A DNA stretch of 64,000 bases from Pasteurellaceae bacterium Macca (GCA_023101485.1 LVZB01000001.1:806001-870000), one strand, 5' to 3'; positions 37,701-49,446 are shown, numbered from the stretch's first letter. The notes: generated by a model from the sequence alone, not told the origin. A program made the numbers and translations.

Positions 37701-39021
37701 ACGGTTCGAACGCCTGAATACCTAAACGGTGAAGCGTTGGCGCACGGTTAAGAAGAATTGGATGCTCACGAATGACTTCGGCAAGGATATCCCAAACGAT
37801 TGGATCTTCCCGCTCTACCATTTTCTTCGCCGCTTTAATGGTTGAGGCAATGCCACGGCTTTCTAATTTTGAGTAAATAAATGGACGGAATAACTCTAAC
37901 GCCATTTTTTTCGGTAAGCCACATTGGTGTAGGCGTAGGTATGGACCTACGGTAATGACCGAACGACCGGAATAATCTACACGCTTACCTAATAAGTTTT
38001 GACGGAAACGACCTTGCTTACCTTTGATCATATCAGCCAAGGATTTTAATGGGCGTTTGTTTGAACCCGTAATCGCACGACCACGACGACCGTTATCTAA
38101 TAAAGCATCGACAGATTCTTGAAGCATCCGTTTTTCGTTACGCACGATAATATCCGGGGCGACTAAGTCTAATAAACGTTTTAAACGGTTATTACGGTTA
38201 ATCACACGGCGGTATAAATCGTTAAGATCAGACGTCGCAAAACGGCCACCATCAAGTGGCACTAATGGACGTAAATCCGGCGGAAGCACCGGTAATACGG
38301 TCATCACCATCCACTCTGGTTTGTTGCCAGACTGTTGGAAAGCTTCGAGTAATTTTAAGCGTTTTGTGATTTTTTTACGTTTGGTTTCTGAATTGGTTTC
38401 TTGTAATTCTTCGCGTAAAATTTCACATTGATGTTCAAGATCTAAATCTTTTAACAAGGCTTGGATACCTTCGGCACCCATTTTCGCTTCAAATTCATCG
38501 CCCCAACGCTCTTCGGCTTCAATGAACTGCTCTTCCGTTAATAGCTGATTCTTTTCAAGATCAGTCATGCCCGGCTCGATCACCACATAGCTTTCAAAAT
38601 AAAGAACACGTTCAATATCACGCAACGGCATATCTAAGATTAAGCCGATACGGGATGGAAGGGATTTTAAGAACCAAATATGCGCCACAGGGCAAGCGAG
38701 TTCGATATGACCCATACGATCACGACGAACTTTGGTTTGGGTTACTTCAACGCCACATTTTTCACAAATCACACCGCGGTGCTTTAAGCGTTTGTATTTA
38801 CCACATAAACATTCGTAATCTTTCACTGGCCCGAAAATACGCGCACAGAATAGACCGTCACGCTCCGGTTTGAAGGTACGGTAGTTAATGGTTTCTGGTT
38901 TTTTTACTTCACCAAATGACCATGAGCGGATCTTATCAGGTGATGCTAAACCAATTTTAATTACATCGAAATCATCGTTCGATTTAGATTGTGCTTTTAA
39001 AAACTTAACTAAGTCTTTCAC
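34738..39021 (-). CDS. rpoC: DNA-directed RNA polymerase subunit beta'
   Basis: 1427-aa largest subunit of RNA polymerase. The N-terminal zinc ribbon is [19 protein letters not shown] (about residues 70-88), and the catalytic Mg loop [12 protein letters not shown] is near residue 460. The trigger-loop region follows ([20 protein letters not shown]). The second zinc cluster includes [17 protein letters not shown]. The C-terminus ends EADEE. It lies 117 bases after rpoB with an inverted uptake-signal pair in the gap. Confidence 0.98.
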   Translation of the reverse strand: MKDLVKFLKAQSKSNDDFDVIKIGLASPDKIRSWSFGEVKKPETINYRTFKPERDGLFCARIFGPVKDYECLCGKYKRLKHRGVICEKCGVEVTQTKVRRDRMGHIELACPVAHIWFLKSLPSRIGLILDMPLRDIERVLYFESYVVIEPGMTDLEKNQLLTEEQFIEAEERWGDEFEAKMGAEGIQALLKDLDLEHQCEILREELQETNSETKRKKITKRLKLLEAFQQSGNKPEWMVMTVLPVLPPDLRPLVPLDGGRFATSDLNDLYRRVINRNNRLKRLLDLVAPDIIVRNEKRMLQESVDALLDNGRRGRAITGSNKRPLKSLADMIKGKQGRFRQNLLGKRVDYSGRSVITVGPYLRLHQCGLPKKMALELFRPFIYSKLESRGIASTIKAAKKMVEREDPIVWDILAEVIREHPILLNRAPTLHRLGIQAFEPLLIEGKAIQLHPLVCAAFNADFDGDQMAVHVPLTLEAQLEARALMMSTNNVLSPANGDPIIVPSQDVVLGLYYMTRDKVNGKGEGMYFLDPREAEKAYRTGQAELHARVKVRITEFTKDEAGKFVEQTSLVDTTIGRAILWMIAPKGMPFSLFNQTLGKKAISKLINESYRRLGLKESVIFADQIMYTGFAYAARSGSSVGIDDMVIPDQKYEIISAAEEEVAEIQEQFNSGLVTAGERYNKVIDIWAAANERVAKAMMENLSTEEVLNREGQLEKQSSFNSIFMMADSGARGSAAQIRQLAGMRGLMARPDGSIIETPITANFREGLNVLQYFISTHGARKGLADTALKTANSGYLTRRLVDVAQDLVIIEDDCGTHEGIVMTPLIEGGDVKEALRDRVLGRVVAEDVLKPGTEEVLIPRNTLIDEKWCDVIDAESVDVIKVRSVVTCNTDFGVCAKCYGRDLARGHLINQGEAVGVIAAQSIGEPGTQLTMRTFHIGGAASAAAKESSIQVKNAGTLKLANAKFVTNKEGKLVLTSRNTELTVVDAFGRTKENYKVPYGAVLGKGDGAEVNAGEVVANWDPHTMPIISEVSGFIKFSDIVDGLTVTRQTDELTGLSSIVVQDVGERATAGKDLRPALKLVDAQGNDILISGTDVAAQYFLPGKAIVNLNDGAEISIGEALARIPQESTATKDITGGLPRVADLFEARKPKEPAILAEISGIVSFGKETKGKRRLLITPAEGETHEEMIPKWRQLNVFEGELVERGDVISDGPEMPHDILRLRGVHAVTDYIVNEVQEVYRLQGVKINDKHIEVIVRQMLRKAVITNAYDSEFLEGEQVEVSRVKIANRKRAEEGKPLVEFERELLGITKASLATESFISAASFQETTRVLTEAAVAGKRDELRGLKENVIVGRLIPAGTGFAYHQNRAKKRGNVEEVVNLDIPAPTASSFATAEEIEAETQSFIADEATQSLAALLNAGFEADEE

Positions 39022-39080
39022 TTTTTTGCCCCTAAGGTGGAGGTTAAAGTTATTGGGGTAATACTACCCCAAATGAGAAA

Positions 39081-39132
39081 TGGATTAACAAGCGGTCGTT
39101 TTTACCAAACATTTTGCCAGCCGACCGCTTGC
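39081..39132. repeat. Uptake-signal inverted pair between rpoB and rpoC
   Basis: AACAAGCGGTCG and CGACCGCTTG face each other in the rpoB-rpoC gap. The operon must be read through it, so it is not a full terminator. Confidence 0.75.
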
Positions 39133-39138
39133 TAGGAA

Positions 39139-42100
39139 CTACGCTTCGTCGAGTTCCATATCAATCGCTAATGCACGAATTTCTTTCGTGATTACGTTGA
39201 AGGACTCTGGCATACCCGGTTCCATATAGTGCGTACCATCGACGATGTTTTTATACATCTTCGTACGACCATTGACGTCATCAGATTTCACCGTGAGCAT
39301 TTCTTGTAGGGTGTAAGCTGCACCGTATGCTTCTAACGCCCAAACCTCCATCTCACCGAAACGCTGACCACCGAACTGTGCTTTACCACCCAACGGTTGT
39401 TGAGTAACAAGGCTATAAGAACCTGTTGAACGGGCATGCATTTTGTCATCCACTAAGTGGTTGAGTTTGAGCATATACATATAACCGACGGTTACAGGAC
39501 GCTCAAATTTCTCACCGGTACGACCATCGTATAAGGTAATTTGACCCGACGTTGGTAAGCCACCTAATTCGAGTAAGCCTTTAATTTCGCTTTCATGCGC
39601 ACCGTCAAATACTGGTGTCGCAAGCGGTAAGCCTTTACGTAAATTTTGTGCTAAACGTAAAATCTCTTCATCCGAGAAGGTGCTTAAATCAACGACTTGC
39701 GAACCGTGACCTAAATCGTAGGCTTTTTGCATATATTCACGCAATTTCGCAACAGATTGTTGCTGTTTGATCATCGCATTGATCTTGTCACCAATACCAC
39801 GAGCCGCTAAGCCTAAGTGCGTTTCTAAGATCTGACCGATATTCATACGCGATGGTACGCCCAGTGGGTTTAACACGATTTCCACCGGCTGACCGTTTTC
39901 ATCGTAAGGCATATCTTCCACAGGGTTAATTTTTGAGATAACCCCTTTGTTACCGTGACGACCCGCCATTTTATCCCCTGGCTGGATTTGGCGTTTCACC
40001 GCAAGATACACTTTCACCACTTTTAACACGCCCGGTGCTAAATCATCACCTTGGATAATTTTGTCACGTTTAATTGTAAGCTTACGCTCAAACTCTTTGC
40101 GTAACTCTTCGTGCTGTTCAGCAAGCTGTTCAAGTTGATTTTGTTTTGCTTCGTCATCGAGGGTTTGTTCTAACCATTTCTCACGGGCAACATTATCTAA
40201 CGCCGTCGCATTCACGCCACCTTCAATGAGGAGGTTACGCACACGGGTAAATAAACCCGCTTCTAAAATTTCAAGCTCTTCGGCGAGGTCTTTTTTCGCT
40301 TCACGAAGTTGCATTTCTTCAATGTCTTTCGCGCGCTTATCTTTTTCTACGCCATCACGGGTAAAGACTTGAACGTCAATCACTGTACCTGATGTACCAT
40401 TTGGCACGCGTAATGAGCTATCTTTTACATCGGAGGCTTTTTCACCGAAGATCGCACGGAGTAATTTTTCCTCTGGGGTTAATTGTGTTTCACCTTTTGG
40501 TGTCACTTTACCCACAAGAATGTCCCCGCCTTTCACTTCTGCACCGATAAAGACGATACCTGACTCATCCAATTTACTTAATGCAGATTCACCCACGTTT
40601 GGAATATCCGCGGTGATCTCTTCTGCACCTAATTTGGTATCCCGAGCCACACAAGAAAGCTCTTGAATGTGGATGGTCGTAAAGCGATCTTCTTGTACAA
40701 CACGCTCAGAAACAAGCATGGAGTCTTCAAAGTTATAACCATTCCATGGCATGAACGCCACACGGATATTTTGACCTAACGCCAATTCCCCTAAATCAGT
40801 GGAAGGACCGTCGGCAAGGATTTCGCCCCGCTCAACAGGTTCGCCTAATTTCACACAAGGAATTTGGTTGATACAGGTATTTTGGTTAGAACGGGTGTAT
40901 TTAATTAAGTTATAAATATCAATACCCGCTTCGCCGGCAACGGTTTCATCTTCATTGACTTTCACCACGATACGGGAAGCATCCACGTATTGCACCGTAC
41001 CTCCACGTTTTGCAACCACTGCCACGCCCGAGTCTAATGCCACGGCTTTTTCAATACCAGTACCGACTAATGGTTTATCCGCGCGTAAGGTTGGCACAGC
41101 CTGACGTTGCATGTTCGCACCCATTAAGGCACGGTTCGCATCGTCGTGCTCAAGGAACGGGATTAACGCAGCTGCCACAGAAACAACCTGTTGGGTTGAA
41201 ACGTCCATATAGTGGATCTCTTCTGGGCGGTATAAACCGGATTCGCCATGCTCACCACGACAAGTCACATAGGTATCGGTAAAGCGGAACTCATCATCTA
41301 AGTTCGAGTTTGCCTGTGCGATAACATAGTTACCCTCTTCAATCGCAGAAAGGTACTCGATCTCTTCGGTCACTTGACCATTCACTACTTTACGATATGG
41401 CGTTTCTAAGAAACCGTAGTTATTTGTACGAGCATACACAGAAAGCGAGTTAATCAAACCGATGTTTGGACCCTCTGGGGTTTCAATCGGACAAACACGA
41501 CCGTAGTGTGTTGCATGAACGTCACGCACCTCAAAGCCAGCACGCTCACGGGTTAAACCACCCGGGCCTAATGCAGAAATACGGCGTTTATGTGTTACCT
41601 CTGAGAGCGGGTTATTTTGGTCCATAAATTGCGAAAGCTGAGAAGAACCAAAGAACTCTTTCACTGCGGCGGAAATTGGTTTCGCATTGATAAGATCTTG
41701 TGGCGCAACGCCTTCTAAATCGCCAAGGGAAAGACGCTCACGCACCGCTCGCTCAACACGCACTAAACCAATACGGAATTGGTTTTCTGCCATTTCGCCC
41801 ACAGAACGGATGCGACGGTTACCTAAGTGGTCAATATCATCCACTTCGCCACGACCATTACGGATCTCGATGAGTTTTTTCATCACTCCGATAATGTCGT
41901 CATTGCTTAGTACACCGCCGCCCACGCCTTCTGGAATATCAAGGGAACGGTTGAACTTCATCCGACCGACTGCCGATAAATCATAACGGTCAGGGGAGAA
42001 GAACATATTATCGAATAGCCCTTCCGCCGCCTCTTTCGTTGGTGGCTCGCCCGGACGCATCATACGGTAGATTTCGACTAACGCACTTAAACGGTCGTAA

Positions 42101-43167
42101 GTTGGGTCAATACGGAGGGTTTCAGAAATGTAAGCACCGTGATCTAAATCGTTGGTAAAGAGTACTTCGATTTCGTTATACCCGGCTTGAGCAAGTGCGG
42201 CTAAGGTTTCTAAGCTGATCTCGCTATTTGCTGGGCAGACAATCTCACCGGTAGAAAGATCGATATAATCTCTCGCCGTCACTTTGCCGACAATGTATTC
42301 CGTTGGCACAACGATTTGTGTAATGTTATCTTTTTCTAAGGCACGGATATGACGTGCGGTGATACGGCGACCGCTTTCCACATACACTTTACCGTTCGCT
42401 TCAATATCAAACGCTGCCGTTTCACCACGCAAACGTTCTGGCACTAATGCCATTAAGAGTTGGTTATTTTCAATGTGGAAGGTCACTTTGTCGAAGAACA
42501 TCGTCAAGATTTCTTCGGTGGTATAACCTAAAGCACGCAGAATAATGGTAGCTGGAAGTTTGCGACGGCGGTCGATACGCGCATATAAATTATCTTTTGG
42601 ATCAAATTCAAAATCTAACCAAGAACCACGGTAAGGAATGATGCGTGCGTTATACAGCACTTTTCCTGATGCGTGGGTTTTACCTTTGTCTGAATCGAAG
42701 AAGACGCCCGGGCTACGGTGTAATTGTGAAACGATAACACGCTCCGTGCCGTTGATTACAAAGGTACCGTTATCCGTCATCAATGGGATTTCACCCATAT
42801 AGACATTTTGTTCTTTAATATCTTTAATGGTACCGGCTGCGGCTTCACGGTCGAAGCTGACTAAGCGGAGTTTCACGCGTAACGGGGCGGCGTAGGTTGT
42901 GCCACGAATTTGACATTCACGCACATCAAAAACCGGCTCGCCAAGTTCGTAAGAAACGTATTGAAGCTCTGTGGCACCGTTGTTGCTCACAATCGGAAAT
43001 ACAGAACGGAATGCCGCTTCTAAACCTTGTTGCCCTTCGGGATCTCTTTGGATAAATTTATCAAAAGAATCAAGCTGAATTGTTAATAGATAAGGTACGT
43101 TCAGAACTTGTGGGCGTTTGCCAAAGCTCTTACGGATACGCTTTTTCTCGGAGTATGAGTATCCCAT
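39139..43167 (-). CDS. rpoB: DNA-directed RNA polymerase subunit beta
   Basis: 1342-aa second subunit of RNA polymerase, as long as E. coli RpoB (1342). The rifampicin region reads [20 protein letters not shown] with [13 protein letters not shown], the wild-type susceptible pattern. [12 protein letters not shown] and the C-terminal [20 protein letters not shown] are present. Unlike E. coli, no rplJL lies upstream; tpx is divergent after 550 bases. This matches the separate rpoBC location known in Haemophilus. Confidence 0.98.
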   Translation of the reverse strand: MGYSYSEKKRIRKSFGKRPQVLNVPYLLTIQLDSFDKFIQRDPEGQQGLEAAFRSVFPIVSNNGATELQYVSYELGEPVFDVRECQIRGTTYAAPLRVKLRLVSFDREAAAGTIKDIKEQNVYMGEIPLMTDNGTFVINGTERVIVSQLHRSPGVFFDSDKGKTHASGKVLYNARIIPYRGSWLDFEFDPKDNLYARIDRRRKLPATIILRALGYTTEEILTMFFDKVTFHIENNQLLMALVPERLRGETAAFDIEANGKVYVESGRRITARHIRALEKDNITQIVVPTEYIVGKVTARDYIDLSTGEIVCPANSEISLETLAALAQAGYNEIEVLFTNDLDHGAYISETLRIDPTYDRLSALVEIYRMMRPGEPPTKEAAEGLFDNMFFSPDRYDLSAVGRMKFNRSLDIPEGVGGGVLSNDDIIGVMKKLIEIRNGRGEVDDIDHLGNRRIRSVGEMAENQFRIGLVRVERAVRERLSLGDLEGVAPQDLINAKPISAAVKEFFGSSQLSQFMDQNNPLSEVTHKRRISALGPGGLTRERAGFEVRDVHATHYGRVCPIETPEGPNIGLINSLSVYARTNNYGFLETPYRKVVNGQVTEEIEYLSAIEEGNYVIAQANSNLDDEFRFTDTYVTCRGEHGESGLYRPEEIHYMDVSTQQVVSVAAALIPFLEHDDANRALMGANMQRQAVPTLRADKPLVGTGIEKAVALDSGVAVVAKRGGTVQYVDASRIVVKVNEDETVAGEAGIDIYNLIKYTRSNQNTCINQIPCVKLGEPVERGEILADGPSTDLGELALGQNIRVAFMPWNGYNFEDSMLVSERVVQEDRFTTIHIQELSCVARDTKLGAEEITADIPNVGESALSKLDESGIVFIGAEVKGGDILVGKVTPKGETQLTPEEKLLRAIFGEKASDVKDSSLRVPNGTSGTVIDVQVFTRDGVEKDKRAKDIEEMQLREAKKDLAEELEILEAGLFTRVRNLLIEGGVNATALDNVAREKWLEQTLDDEAKQNQLEQLAEQHEELRKEFERKLTIKRDKIIQGDDLAPGVLKVVKVYLAVKRQIQPGDKMAGRHGNKGVISKINPVEDMPYDENGQPVEIVLNPLGVPSRMNIGQILETHLGLAARGIGDKINAMIKQQQSVAKLREYMQKAYDLGHGSQVVDLSTFSDEEILRLAQNLRKGLPLATPVFDGAHESEIKGLLELGGLPTSGQITLYDGRTGEKFERPVTVGYMYMLKLNHLVDDKMHARSTGSYSLVTQQPLGGKAQFGGQRFGEMEVWALEAYGAAYTLQEMLTVKSDDVNGRTKMYKNIVDGTHYMEPGMPESFNVITKEIRALAIDMELDEA

Positions 43168-43343
43168 TATTAGATAGCCTCTGATTTTTATTGGGTTTGT
43201 TGAACGTTACATCCGCCTTAACGACTGAGGCGAAGTGGCATTAAAATTACGAGGTGTTGTTTTCTTATTGAGGAACAGGGGTCAAAAATCACTACCGCAC
43301 TGTATCAATAAGGAATGGAGGGGAGAACCCTGATTCATCGCCC

Positions 43344-43424
43344 TGCAAGGCAGGCGTTAGCCCACAAAAGCAAATTTTCACACAAATTCGACCGCTTGCA
43401 TCAGTAGGCTAACGCCCACCCTAC
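43344..43424. repeat. Small dispersed inverted repeat, copy 1 (about 80 bp, contains a USS)
   Basis: GGCGTTAGCC (43353-43362) and GGCTAACGCC (43407-43416) are perfect inverted arms. The outer end reads ACCCTAC (GTAGGGTGGG on the other strand). Inside is an uptake-signal core (GACCGCTTGC). A second element of like size and ends is at 46429-46511. The rest of the 43168-43717 gap holds the rpoB and tpx promoters, but I see no clear consensus boxes. Confidence 0.6.
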
Positions 43425-43717
43425 AAAACTTGCGATAAATCAATCACTTAGTTAAACCTAAACAACGCAAATTTAACTAAACCCTAAAAACAACAATAGG
43501 CCAGAAGAAAATTCATCTAGCCAAGGTCGGAAATAGGGATTGGAAATTTTAAATAAAAACACACCAATAATCAAGAAATAATCTCGATTTTTAAGGATAT
43601 TTTGCATGGCAATCTTTCATTACCAGAGCACAGCACTATTCCACTCTTAACTATTTCCAATAGGCGATAAACTCGCTATATTACCCTCTCTTTCAACCCA
43701 CTCCATAGAGGCTTTTT

Positions 43718-44218
43718 ATGACTCAAATTACCTTAGCAGGCAACCCGATTGAGGTCGCTGGAAACTTCCCACAAATCGGCGATAGCGTGGCAGATTTTCG
43801 CTTAGTAGCGAATGATTTATCCGAAGTGAGCTTGGCGGATTTCAACGGCAAACGCAAAGTGCTTAACATCTTCCCAAGTATTGATACCGGCATTTGTGCG
43901 ACGTCTGTGCGCGTATTTAACCAACAAGCAAGCAATGTAGAAAACTGTGTTGTGCTGTGCATTTCGGCGGATTTACCTTTCGCACAGGGGCGTTTTTGTG
44001 GTGCAGAAGGGATTGAAAATGTACAAACTCTCTCTACTTTCCGCAATACTGAATTCCCACAAGCACTCGGCGTAGCAATCACAACAGGCCCACTTGCGGG
44101 CTTAACCGCGCGTGCAGTGGTTGTGCTTGATGAGCAAAACCGCGTGTTACACAGCGAGCTTGTGCCAGAAATTAAGCAAGAACCCCAATACGACAAAGCG
44201 TTAGCGGTTCTCGCGTAA
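43718..44218 (+). CDS. tpx: Thiol peroxidase (Tpx-type peroxiredoxin)
   Basis: 166-aa atypical 2-Cys peroxiredoxin that reduces lipid and other hydroperoxides using thioredoxin. The peroxidatic Cys is in [16 protein letters not shown] (about residue 60), and the resolving Cys is in [11 protein letters not shown] (about residue 93). The E. coli enzyme has the same spacing. Single gene ending in an uptake-signal hairpin shared with dnaJ. Confidence 0.95.
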   Translation: MTQITLAGNPIEVAGNFPQIGDSVADFRLVANDLSEVSLADFNGKRKVLNIFPSIDTGICATSVRVFNQQASNVENCVVLCISADLPFAQGRFCGAEGIENVQTLSTFRNTEFPQALGVAITTGPLAGLTARAVVVLDEQNRVLHSELVPEIKQEPQYDKALAVLA

Positions 44219-44226
44219 TAAAAAAC

Positions 44227-44260
44227 AAGCGGTCAAATTTCTCACAAAATTTGACCGCTT
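44227..44260. terminator. USS-pair hairpin between tpx and dnaJ
   Basis: 14-bp stem AAGCGGTCAAATTT / AAATTTGACCGCTT between convergent genes. This shows the uptake signals serving as a bidirectional terminator. Confidence 0.75.
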
Positions 44261-44277
44261 GCATGTTAGGGAAACGA

Positions 44278-45417
44278 TTACGATTTACCTAAGTTATCAA
44301 AGAATTTTTTTACACCATCAAAAAAACCTTGATGTTTTGGACGATGGGAATTTGTGCCTTCAAGGCTCTCTTCCAATTTACGCAATAACGCTTTTTGTTC
44401 TTCGTTAAGGGAAATTGGCGTTTCAATGACGACCTTACAGATTAAATCACCGGCGTAGCCACCTCTCGCCCCCACCACGCCTTTACCCCTTACGCGGAAA
44501 AGTTTGCCCGTTTGCGTTTCTGCTGGGATTTTAAGTTTTACTCTGCCATCAAGGGTTGGTACTTCAATTTCACCACCAAGTGCCGCCATGGTGAAACTGA
44601 TTGGCACTTCGCAGTAAAGATTATTGCCGTCACGGACAAAAATATCGTGGTCTTTAACGTGGATGACCACATATAAATCCCCAGCAGGCGCGCCATTTTC
44701 CCCTGCCGCCCCTTCGCCGGATAAGCGTAACTGGTTGCCTGTATCCACGCCGGCTGGAATAGTGACGGAAAGATTTTTCGCTTTATGCACTCGTCCGTCG
44801 CCGTGGCAACTTTTACACGGTTTTTCAATTTTCTTACCACTACCGTGACAAGTCGGGCAGACAGCTTCGGTCATAAAGAAGCCTTGCTGACGGCGGATTC
44901 TGCCTGAACCGTGACAGCTTGGGCAAGTTTCAACTTTACTGCCCGCTTCCGCGCCTGAACCGTGACAGCTATCACACTCGGCAAGGGTTTGAATGCGAAT
45001 ATCTTTTTTCACACCACGCACAGCTTCTTCGAGAGTGATTTCAAGGTTATATTGTAAATCATCGCCCCGAACAACCCGTTGTCGGCGACCACCGCCACCA
45101 AAACCGCCACCGAACATTTCGCTGAAAATATCTTCAAAACCGCCGAAACCACCGCCGCCAAAGCCACCACCGAAACCGCCCGCACCACCTTGTTCAAAGG
45201 CTTGGTGGCCGTATTGATCGTACATGGCACGTTTTTCGCCGTCGCCTAGCACTTCGTAGGCTTCTTTGATCTCTTTAAATTTCTCTTCGGCATCTTTACT
45301 GCCTTGATTTTTATCGGGGTGGTGCTTCGCTGCCAAACGTTTGTAAGCCCGTTTGATCTCTTGCTCGCTCGCCCCTTTGCTTAATCCGAGGACTTCATAA
45401 TAATCACGTTTTGACAT
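44278..45417 (-). CDS. dnaJ: Chaperone protein DnaJ
   Basis: 379-aa Hsp40 co-chaperone that delivers substrates to DnaK and stimulates its ATPase. The J-domain is at residues 4-70 (HPD in [10 protein letters not shown]), then a Gly/Phe-rich segment (about 75-115). Four zinc-centre CxxCxGxG repeats follow: [24 protein letters not shown] and CKSCHGDG. The substrate-binding C-terminal domain closes the protein. It is on the same strand as dnaK but 1.7 kb from it, with three unrelated genes and a terminator between. Confidence 0.97.
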   Translation of the reverse strand: MSKRDYYEVLGLSKGASEQEIKRAYKRLAAKHHPDKNQGSKDAEEKFKEIKEAYEVLGDGEKRAMYDQYGHQAFEQGGAGGFGGGFGGGGFGGFEDIFSEMFGGGFGGGGRRQRVVRGDDLQYNLEITLEEAVRGVKKDIRIQTLAECDSCHGSGAEAGSKVETCPSCHGSGRIRRQQGFFMTEAVCPTCHGSGKKIEKPCKSCHGDGRVHKAKNLSVTIPAGVDTGNQLRLSGEGAAGENGAPAGDLYVVIHVKDHDIFVRDGNNLYCEVPISFTMAALGGEIEVPTLDGRVKLKIPAETQTGKLFRVRGKGVVGARGGYAGDLICKVVIETPISLNEEQKALLRKLEESLEGTNSHRPKHQGFFDGVKKFFDNLGKS

Positions 45418-45580
45418 AAGTTTTTAACCTAATTTTTCTTAATTATAAAAAATAAAATTGAGTGGTATATTGCCCCCCATCCCCCTTCGGGGACTTCCCC
45501 CCGCAAGCAGGGGGAAGGGAAGAACAAGCGGTCGATTTTTATCGCTTTTTTGTTATTCCCTCTTTTTAATCGCTCATCAA

Positions 45581-45958
45581 TTAACAATGTGCCACAAGGG
45601 AAATGTGAATTTCGACTTTCCCGTCTGGATTATATTTCTCAATATCAAGGCTATATGCCCGTCTTAATAACCCTTGTTTTTCTTTATTTTTAATCCGTTC
45701 CCACGTTTGATCGACGAATGCTTTGGTGGTAAGAAAGGTTTCATACCAAACAAAAGGATCGGTTTTAATCACTGGTAAATTATTAGACTGTTCCGTTGCA
45801 ATCACAAATTGAGTTAATTTTTGTGAGTTATCATACAAATAAATGCCGTAGTAAGGCTGGTCTTGGGGTAATTTATCTAAATGCTGTTGCCAAAATGCCT
45901 GAATAGTAAAATCACTCTCGGCAATATTTAATTGCGCAATGGGGTAAAGGCTTTGCAT
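45581..45958 (-). CDS. Small protein with a possible GyrI-like effector-binding domain
   Basis: 125-aa soluble protein. The layout YYGIYLYD..., PFVWYETFLTTKAFVDQTWE and the C-terminal EKYNPDGKVEIHISL is reminiscent of AraC effector-binding/GyrI-like domains, which end in a similar EIYIPI strand. I would not name it beyond that. A TTTGGAGGAATT ribosome site supports the start. It follows the VapD-like gene by 30 bases and precedes dnaJ, so the two are probably co-transcribed. Confidence 0.65.
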   Translation of the reverse strand: MQSLYPIAQLNIAESDFTIQAFWQQHLDKLPQDQPYYGIYLYDNSQKLTQFVIATEQSNNLPVIKTDPFVWYETFLTTKAFVDQTWERIKNKEKQGLLRRAYSLDIEKYNPDGKVEIHISLVAHC

Positions 45959-45988
45959 AATTCCTCCAAAAAATGACCGCTTGTAAAA

Positions 45989-46408
45989 CTATTTGTTTTG
46001 TTCTAGGGCAAAAACTTGCTTTTGCAATATTTCATCAATTTTATAGCGTTCTAAACCTGAGCTGATTAACGTTTGCTCTAAAACCTGTAATTGCTTTTCA
46101 AATGCCATTCTTGCCTTATAAATATTTTCTGCAATAAAATCAGCATTTAAATCACTTTCAATTCGGTAAAATTTAATATTCGATACACAAGGATAGAACC
46201 ATTTAAATTTCGCCGTTAATTCTTGAATCGCAATTGTACCGTGTGCTTCGCTAATCCCTTCTTCGCCTAAATAAACGCTACCTTGCAAATTTTCAAAGCC
46301 GTGTTTGGCAAGCACTTGGCGAATATCATCGTAAGCATTATTTTCACCTTGATAATTAGTTTTTAGGCAATTGGTGTCCATATCAAAGGTGATTAAGTAT
46401 CTGCTCAT
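45989..46408 (-). CDS. VapD-like endoribonuclease-fold protein
   Basis: 139-aa protein whose first 95 residues follow the VapD pattern: YLITFDMDTNCLKTNYQGEN, AYDDIRQVLAKHGFENLQG, SVYL, FYPCVSNIKFYRIES and DFIAENI. VapD proteins have a Cas2-like ferredoxin fold; the Helicobacter and Haemophilus members are RNases and act as persistence or toxin-like factors. This one is longer, with a helical C-terminal extension of about 45 residues. Start taken at 46408 behind CAAGGCAATAAT. It lies in a small accessory cluster between dnaK and dnaJ. Confidence 0.72.
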   Translation of the reverse strand: MSRYLITFDMDTNCLKTNYQGENNAYDDIRQVLAKHGFENLQGSVYLGEEGISEAHGTIAIQELTAKFKWFYPCVSNIKFYRIESDLNADFIAENIYKARMAFEKQLQVLEQTLISSGLERYKIDEILQKQVFALEQNK

Positions 46409-46428
46409 ATTATTGCCTTGTGAAATTT

Positions 46429-46511
46429 GTAGGGTGGGTGTAAGCCCACCATTGCACAATTATCTTTATTTTCAACCGCTTGATAGTTATTTTAGTGGGT
46501 TTACGCCCTAC
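46429..46511. repeat. Small dispersed inverted repeat, copy 2 (about 83 bp, contains a USS core)
   Basis: One end reads GTAGGGTGGGTGTAAGCCCAC (from 46429, first 20 bases shown as GTAGGGTGGGTGTAAGCCCA), the other GTGGGTTTACGCCCTAC (46495-46511), an imperfect inversion. The interior contains AACCGCTTGA, a USS-like core. Size and ends match the element at 43344-43424. Confidence 0.6.
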
Positions 46512-46519
46512 AGCCTAGA

Positions 46520-47098
46520 TTATTTTATTAACTTATCAAATATTTTATTAATAGTTAAAGCCAACATCATCCAAGCACATCCAATAAAATACAAAAACCA
46601 AGATAATAAACCAAACTCTCCTTCCTTTATATATCCTTTATAAGCTAAATACAAACTTAAAACAGTATTAGCAGCCAACAATAAAAAAATGAAAAAAGAT
46701 ATAATTTTATACTTGGTTTTAAGCATTTTATAAAAACTTAATGTTTTTGAATTTAAAAATACAAATAAACAAAAGACACAACAATAAACACTAAGGCCAG
46801 AATAACATAATGTAACCTCATTAGGATCTAAACCATTACCTGATGAAACAGCTAAAAACACACACCAAAAAAGAGAAAACAAAACACTCCACTTTGTGAA
46901 GTTTTTATACTCTTTATGCGTTTCAATTGTTATTTCATTACTATTTTTTTTAGTCTCCTTTAAAATTATATACATTAAGGCTGCAAAAATAGTAATTAAA
47001 ATATTAATCCATAAAAACAATTCAGTATTAAATATTTCTGATATATTGAATTTATAAGCATAAGCTGCTTTACTAAACATTTCTTGTAAATAATTCAT
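46520..47098 (-). CDS. Hypothetical membrane protein, AT-rich
   Basis: 192-aa protein with about five hydrophobic segments (residues about 26-46, 70-87, 97-115, 131-152 and 163-184) and short polar loops. It has no recognised family. Its base composition is clearly more AT-rich than dnaK and dnaJ on either side, with many AAA, ATA and TTA codons, which suggests recent acquisition. It begins 19 bases after the dnaK terminator hairpin. Confidence 0.7.
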   Translation of the reverse strand: MNYLQEMFSKAAYAYKFNISEIFNTELFLWINILITIFAALMYIILKETKKNSNEITIETHKEYKNFTKWSVLFSLFWCVFLAVSSGNGLDPNEVTLCYSGLSVYCCVFCLFVFLNSKTLSFYKMLKTKYKIISFFIFLLLAANTVLSLYLAYKGYIKEGEFGLLSWFLYFIGCAWMMLALTINKIFDKLIK

Positions 47099-47116
47099 TT
47101 AAACCTCATACACCAA

Positions 47117-47138
47117 AAGGGCGTATCTCTACGCCCTT
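47117..47138 (-). terminator. Terminator of dnaK
   Basis: 8-bp stem AAGGGCGT / ACGCCCTT (47117-47124, 47131-47138) directly after the dnaK stop. It separates dnaK from the downstream accessory genes and dnaJ. Confidence 0.85.
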
Positions 47139-47158
47139 ATTATTTTCAGTTCAGATAA

Positions 47159-49063
47159 TTATTTATTATCTTTCACTTCTTCAAACTCCGCATCAACTAC
47201 GCCGTCATCTTTTTCGGACTGTTGTTGTGCGCCACCTTGGGCTTGTTGAGCTTGGGCTTGAGCGGCTTGCATTAACGGCTCAGAGGCTTTTACGACGGCT
47301 TCGATTTTCGCTTCAATATCGGCTTTGTCTTCGCCTTTGGCTGCGGTTTCAAGGGCATTGACGGCTTCTTCGATTTTCGCTTTGTCATCCGCATTTAAAG
47401 CACTGCCTGCTTCGCTGATCTGTTTGCGAGTAGAATGTACAATGGCATCCGCTTGATTGCGAGTTTGTACTAGCTCTTCAAATTTACGGTCGGCTTCGGC
47501 ATTCGCTTCTGCATCACGCACCATTTGTTCGACTTCTGCATCACTTAAACCGGATGACGCTTTAATCACGATTTTTTGCTCTTTACCGGTGTTCTTGTCT
47601 TTTGCTGACACGTGTAAGATACCGTCGGCGTCAATATCGAAAGTCACTTCGATTTGTGGCATACCACGAGGCGCTGGTTGGATACCGTCTAAGTTGAACT
47701 GACCGAGGGATTTATTATCACTCGCACGCTTACGTTCGCCTTGTAACACGTGGATCGTTACCGCACTTTGGTTATCTTCCGCCGTAGAGAACACTTGGCT
47801 GTGTTTTGTTGGGATCGTGGTGTTTTTCTCGATGAGTTTAGTCATCACGCTACCCATTGTTTCGATACCAAGTGAAAGTGGCGTTACGTCTAATAATAAA
47901 ACATCTGTAACGTCCCCTGCTAATACCCCACCTTGTACTGCCGCACCGATTGCCACCGCTTCATCTGGATTCACATCTTTACGCGGTTCTTTACCGAAGA
48001 AATCTGCCACTTTTTGTTGAACTAATGGCATACGAGTTTGACCACCGACTAAAATCACGTCATTGATTTCAGAGATGCTTAATCCCGCGTCAGCTAAGGC
48101 GACTTTTACCGGTTCAAGTGAGCGAGCGACTAAATCTTCCACTAAGGCTTCTAATTTCGCACGGGTAATGGTTAGCACTAAGTGTTTCGGGCCGGTTGCA
48201 TCTGCTGTGATGTACGGTAAATTCACTTCTGTGGATTGTGCAGAAGAGAGTTCGATCTTCGCTTTTTCTGCGGCTTCTTTCACACGTTGCATTGCCATAG
48301 AGTCTGCGCGTAAATCAACGCCTTGCTCTTTTTGGAACTCTTCAACAATGTAGTTGATTAAACGGTTGTCAAAGTCTTCACCACCCAAGTGGGTATCACC
48401 GTTGGTGGCACGCACTTCAAAGGTTTGCTCGCCATCAATGTTATCAATCTCGATGATAGATAAGTCAAATGTACCGCCCCCTAAGTCATACACGGCGATG
48501 ATTTGGTTCTCTTTTTTCGAATCTAAACCATACGCTAATGCCGCGGCTGTTGGTTCGTTGATGATACGTTTTACTTCTAAACCGGCGATACGGCCTGCGT
48601 CTTTGGTCGCTTGGCGTTGTGCATCGTTGAAGTAAGCCGGCACAGTGATAACCGCTTCGGTTACTGGCTCGCCTAAGAAATCTTCAGCGGTTTTCTTCAT
48701 TTTTTTCAACACTTCCGCAGAAATTTGCGGTGGTGCCATTTTTTCGCCTTTTACAGACACCCACGCATCGCCATTGTCAGCTTTGGTGATTTCAAAAGGC
48801 ATAATTTCAATATCACGTTGTACTTCGGTGTCTTGGAAACGGCGACCGATTAAACGTTTAATGGCGAATAAGGTGTTTTTCGGGTTCGTGATCGCCTGAC
48901 GTTTTGCCGGCTGCCCCACTAAGGTTTCTTTATCTGTATAAGCAATGATTGACGGGGTTGTGCGTGCGCCTTCTGCGTTTTCTAATACGCGTGGTTTGTC
49001 ACCATCCATGACCGCAACACAAGAGTTCGTTGTCCCTAAGTCAATACCAATAATTTTACCCAT
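47159..49063 (-). CDS. dnaK: Chaperone protein DnaK (Hsp70)
   Basis: 634-aa ATP-dependent chaperone. The nucleotide-binding domain starts [16 protein letters not shown] and includes [15 protein letters not shown] and [10 protein letters not shown]. The linker and substrate-binding domain follow ([16 protein letters not shown]). The Q- and G-rich tail ends in [16 protein letters not shown], the usual GrpE/DnaJ-interacting type of C-terminus. It is transcribed away from ltrA from a probable heat-shock promoter. Confidence 0.98.
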   Translation of the reverse strand: MGKIIGIDLGTTNSCVAVMDGDKPRVLENAEGARTTPSIIAYTDKETLVGQPAKRQAITNPKNTLFAIKRLIGRRFQDTEVQRDIEIMPFEITKADNGDAWVSVKGEKMAPPQISAEVLKKMKKTAEDFLGEPVTEAVITVPAYFNDAQRQATKDAGRIAGLEVKRIINEPTAAALAYGLDSKKENQIIAVYDLGGGTFDLSIIEIDNIDGEQTFEVRATNGDTHLGGEDFDNRLINYIVEEFQKEQGVDLRADSMAMQRVKEAAEKAKIELSSAQSTEVNLPYITADATGPKHLVLTITRAKLEALVEDLVARSLEPVKVALADAGLSISEINDVILVGGQTRMPLVQQKVADFFGKEPRKDVNPDEAVAIGAAVQGGVLAGDVTDVLLLDVTPLSLGIETMGSVMTKLIEKNTTIPTKHSQVFSTAEDNQSAVTIHVLQGERKRASDNKSLGQFNLDGIQPAPRGMPQIEVTFDIDADGILHVSAKDKNTGKEQKIVIKASSGLSDAEVEQMVRDAEANAEADRKFEELVQTRNQADAIVHSTRKQISEAGSALNADDKAKIEEAVNALETAAKGEDKADIEAKIEAVVKASEPLMQAAQAQAQQAQGGAQQQSEKDDGVVDAEFEEVKDNK

Positions 49064-49105
49064 TTTGTTTCTCCAAATATAAATCGAGTTGAATTTGTTT
49101 TACAA

Positions 49106-49132
49106 GATTGTGGCAATTCACGCTTTTTCAAG
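49106..49132 (-). promoter_or_regulatory. Possible sigma-32 heat-shock promoter of dnaK
   Basis: On the minus strand CTTGAAAAA (49132-49124) matches the sigma-32 -35 box CTTGAAA. A weaker CCACAATC (49113-49106) sits 12 bases further, in place of CCCCAT. The transcript would start about 35-40 bases before the dnaK ATG. The rest of 49133-49446 is AT-rich, has one uptake signal near 49270 and no convincing gene. Confidence 0.45.
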
Positions 49133-49446
49133 GCATTTAAACGCATTTTCTTGCACGTTTCATAAAAAAAGAAATGGGATTTTTGATTCCCATTCAGACG
49201 AGCCAATAAATAGCGATAAAAAAGTGGATTTCAAGGGAGCAAGAGAAAAAATTTTTACTTTTTTTAATACAAGCGGTCTTTTTTTCACACTTTTTTGCTC
49301 ACTTTGTTTCCGTTGCTTGCCTTGCACTGCCCTTGCTATCCCAAAAGAAATGGCTAGAATAGCCACGCTACATTTTTAGCGTTTATTCGATTCGGCTTGA
49401 TTTTTTATTTTTCGGGCAATTTTTTATTATTTTTTAAGGATTTTTT

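Noticed and set aside
44993-45217. Proline-rich plus-strand ORF
   Set aside because: Antisense of the Gly/Phe-rich segment of dnaJ.
49089-49379. 96-aa plus-strand ORF upstream of ltrA
   Set aside because: It overlaps the dnaK promoter region, has no ribosome site and shows no family-like sequence.
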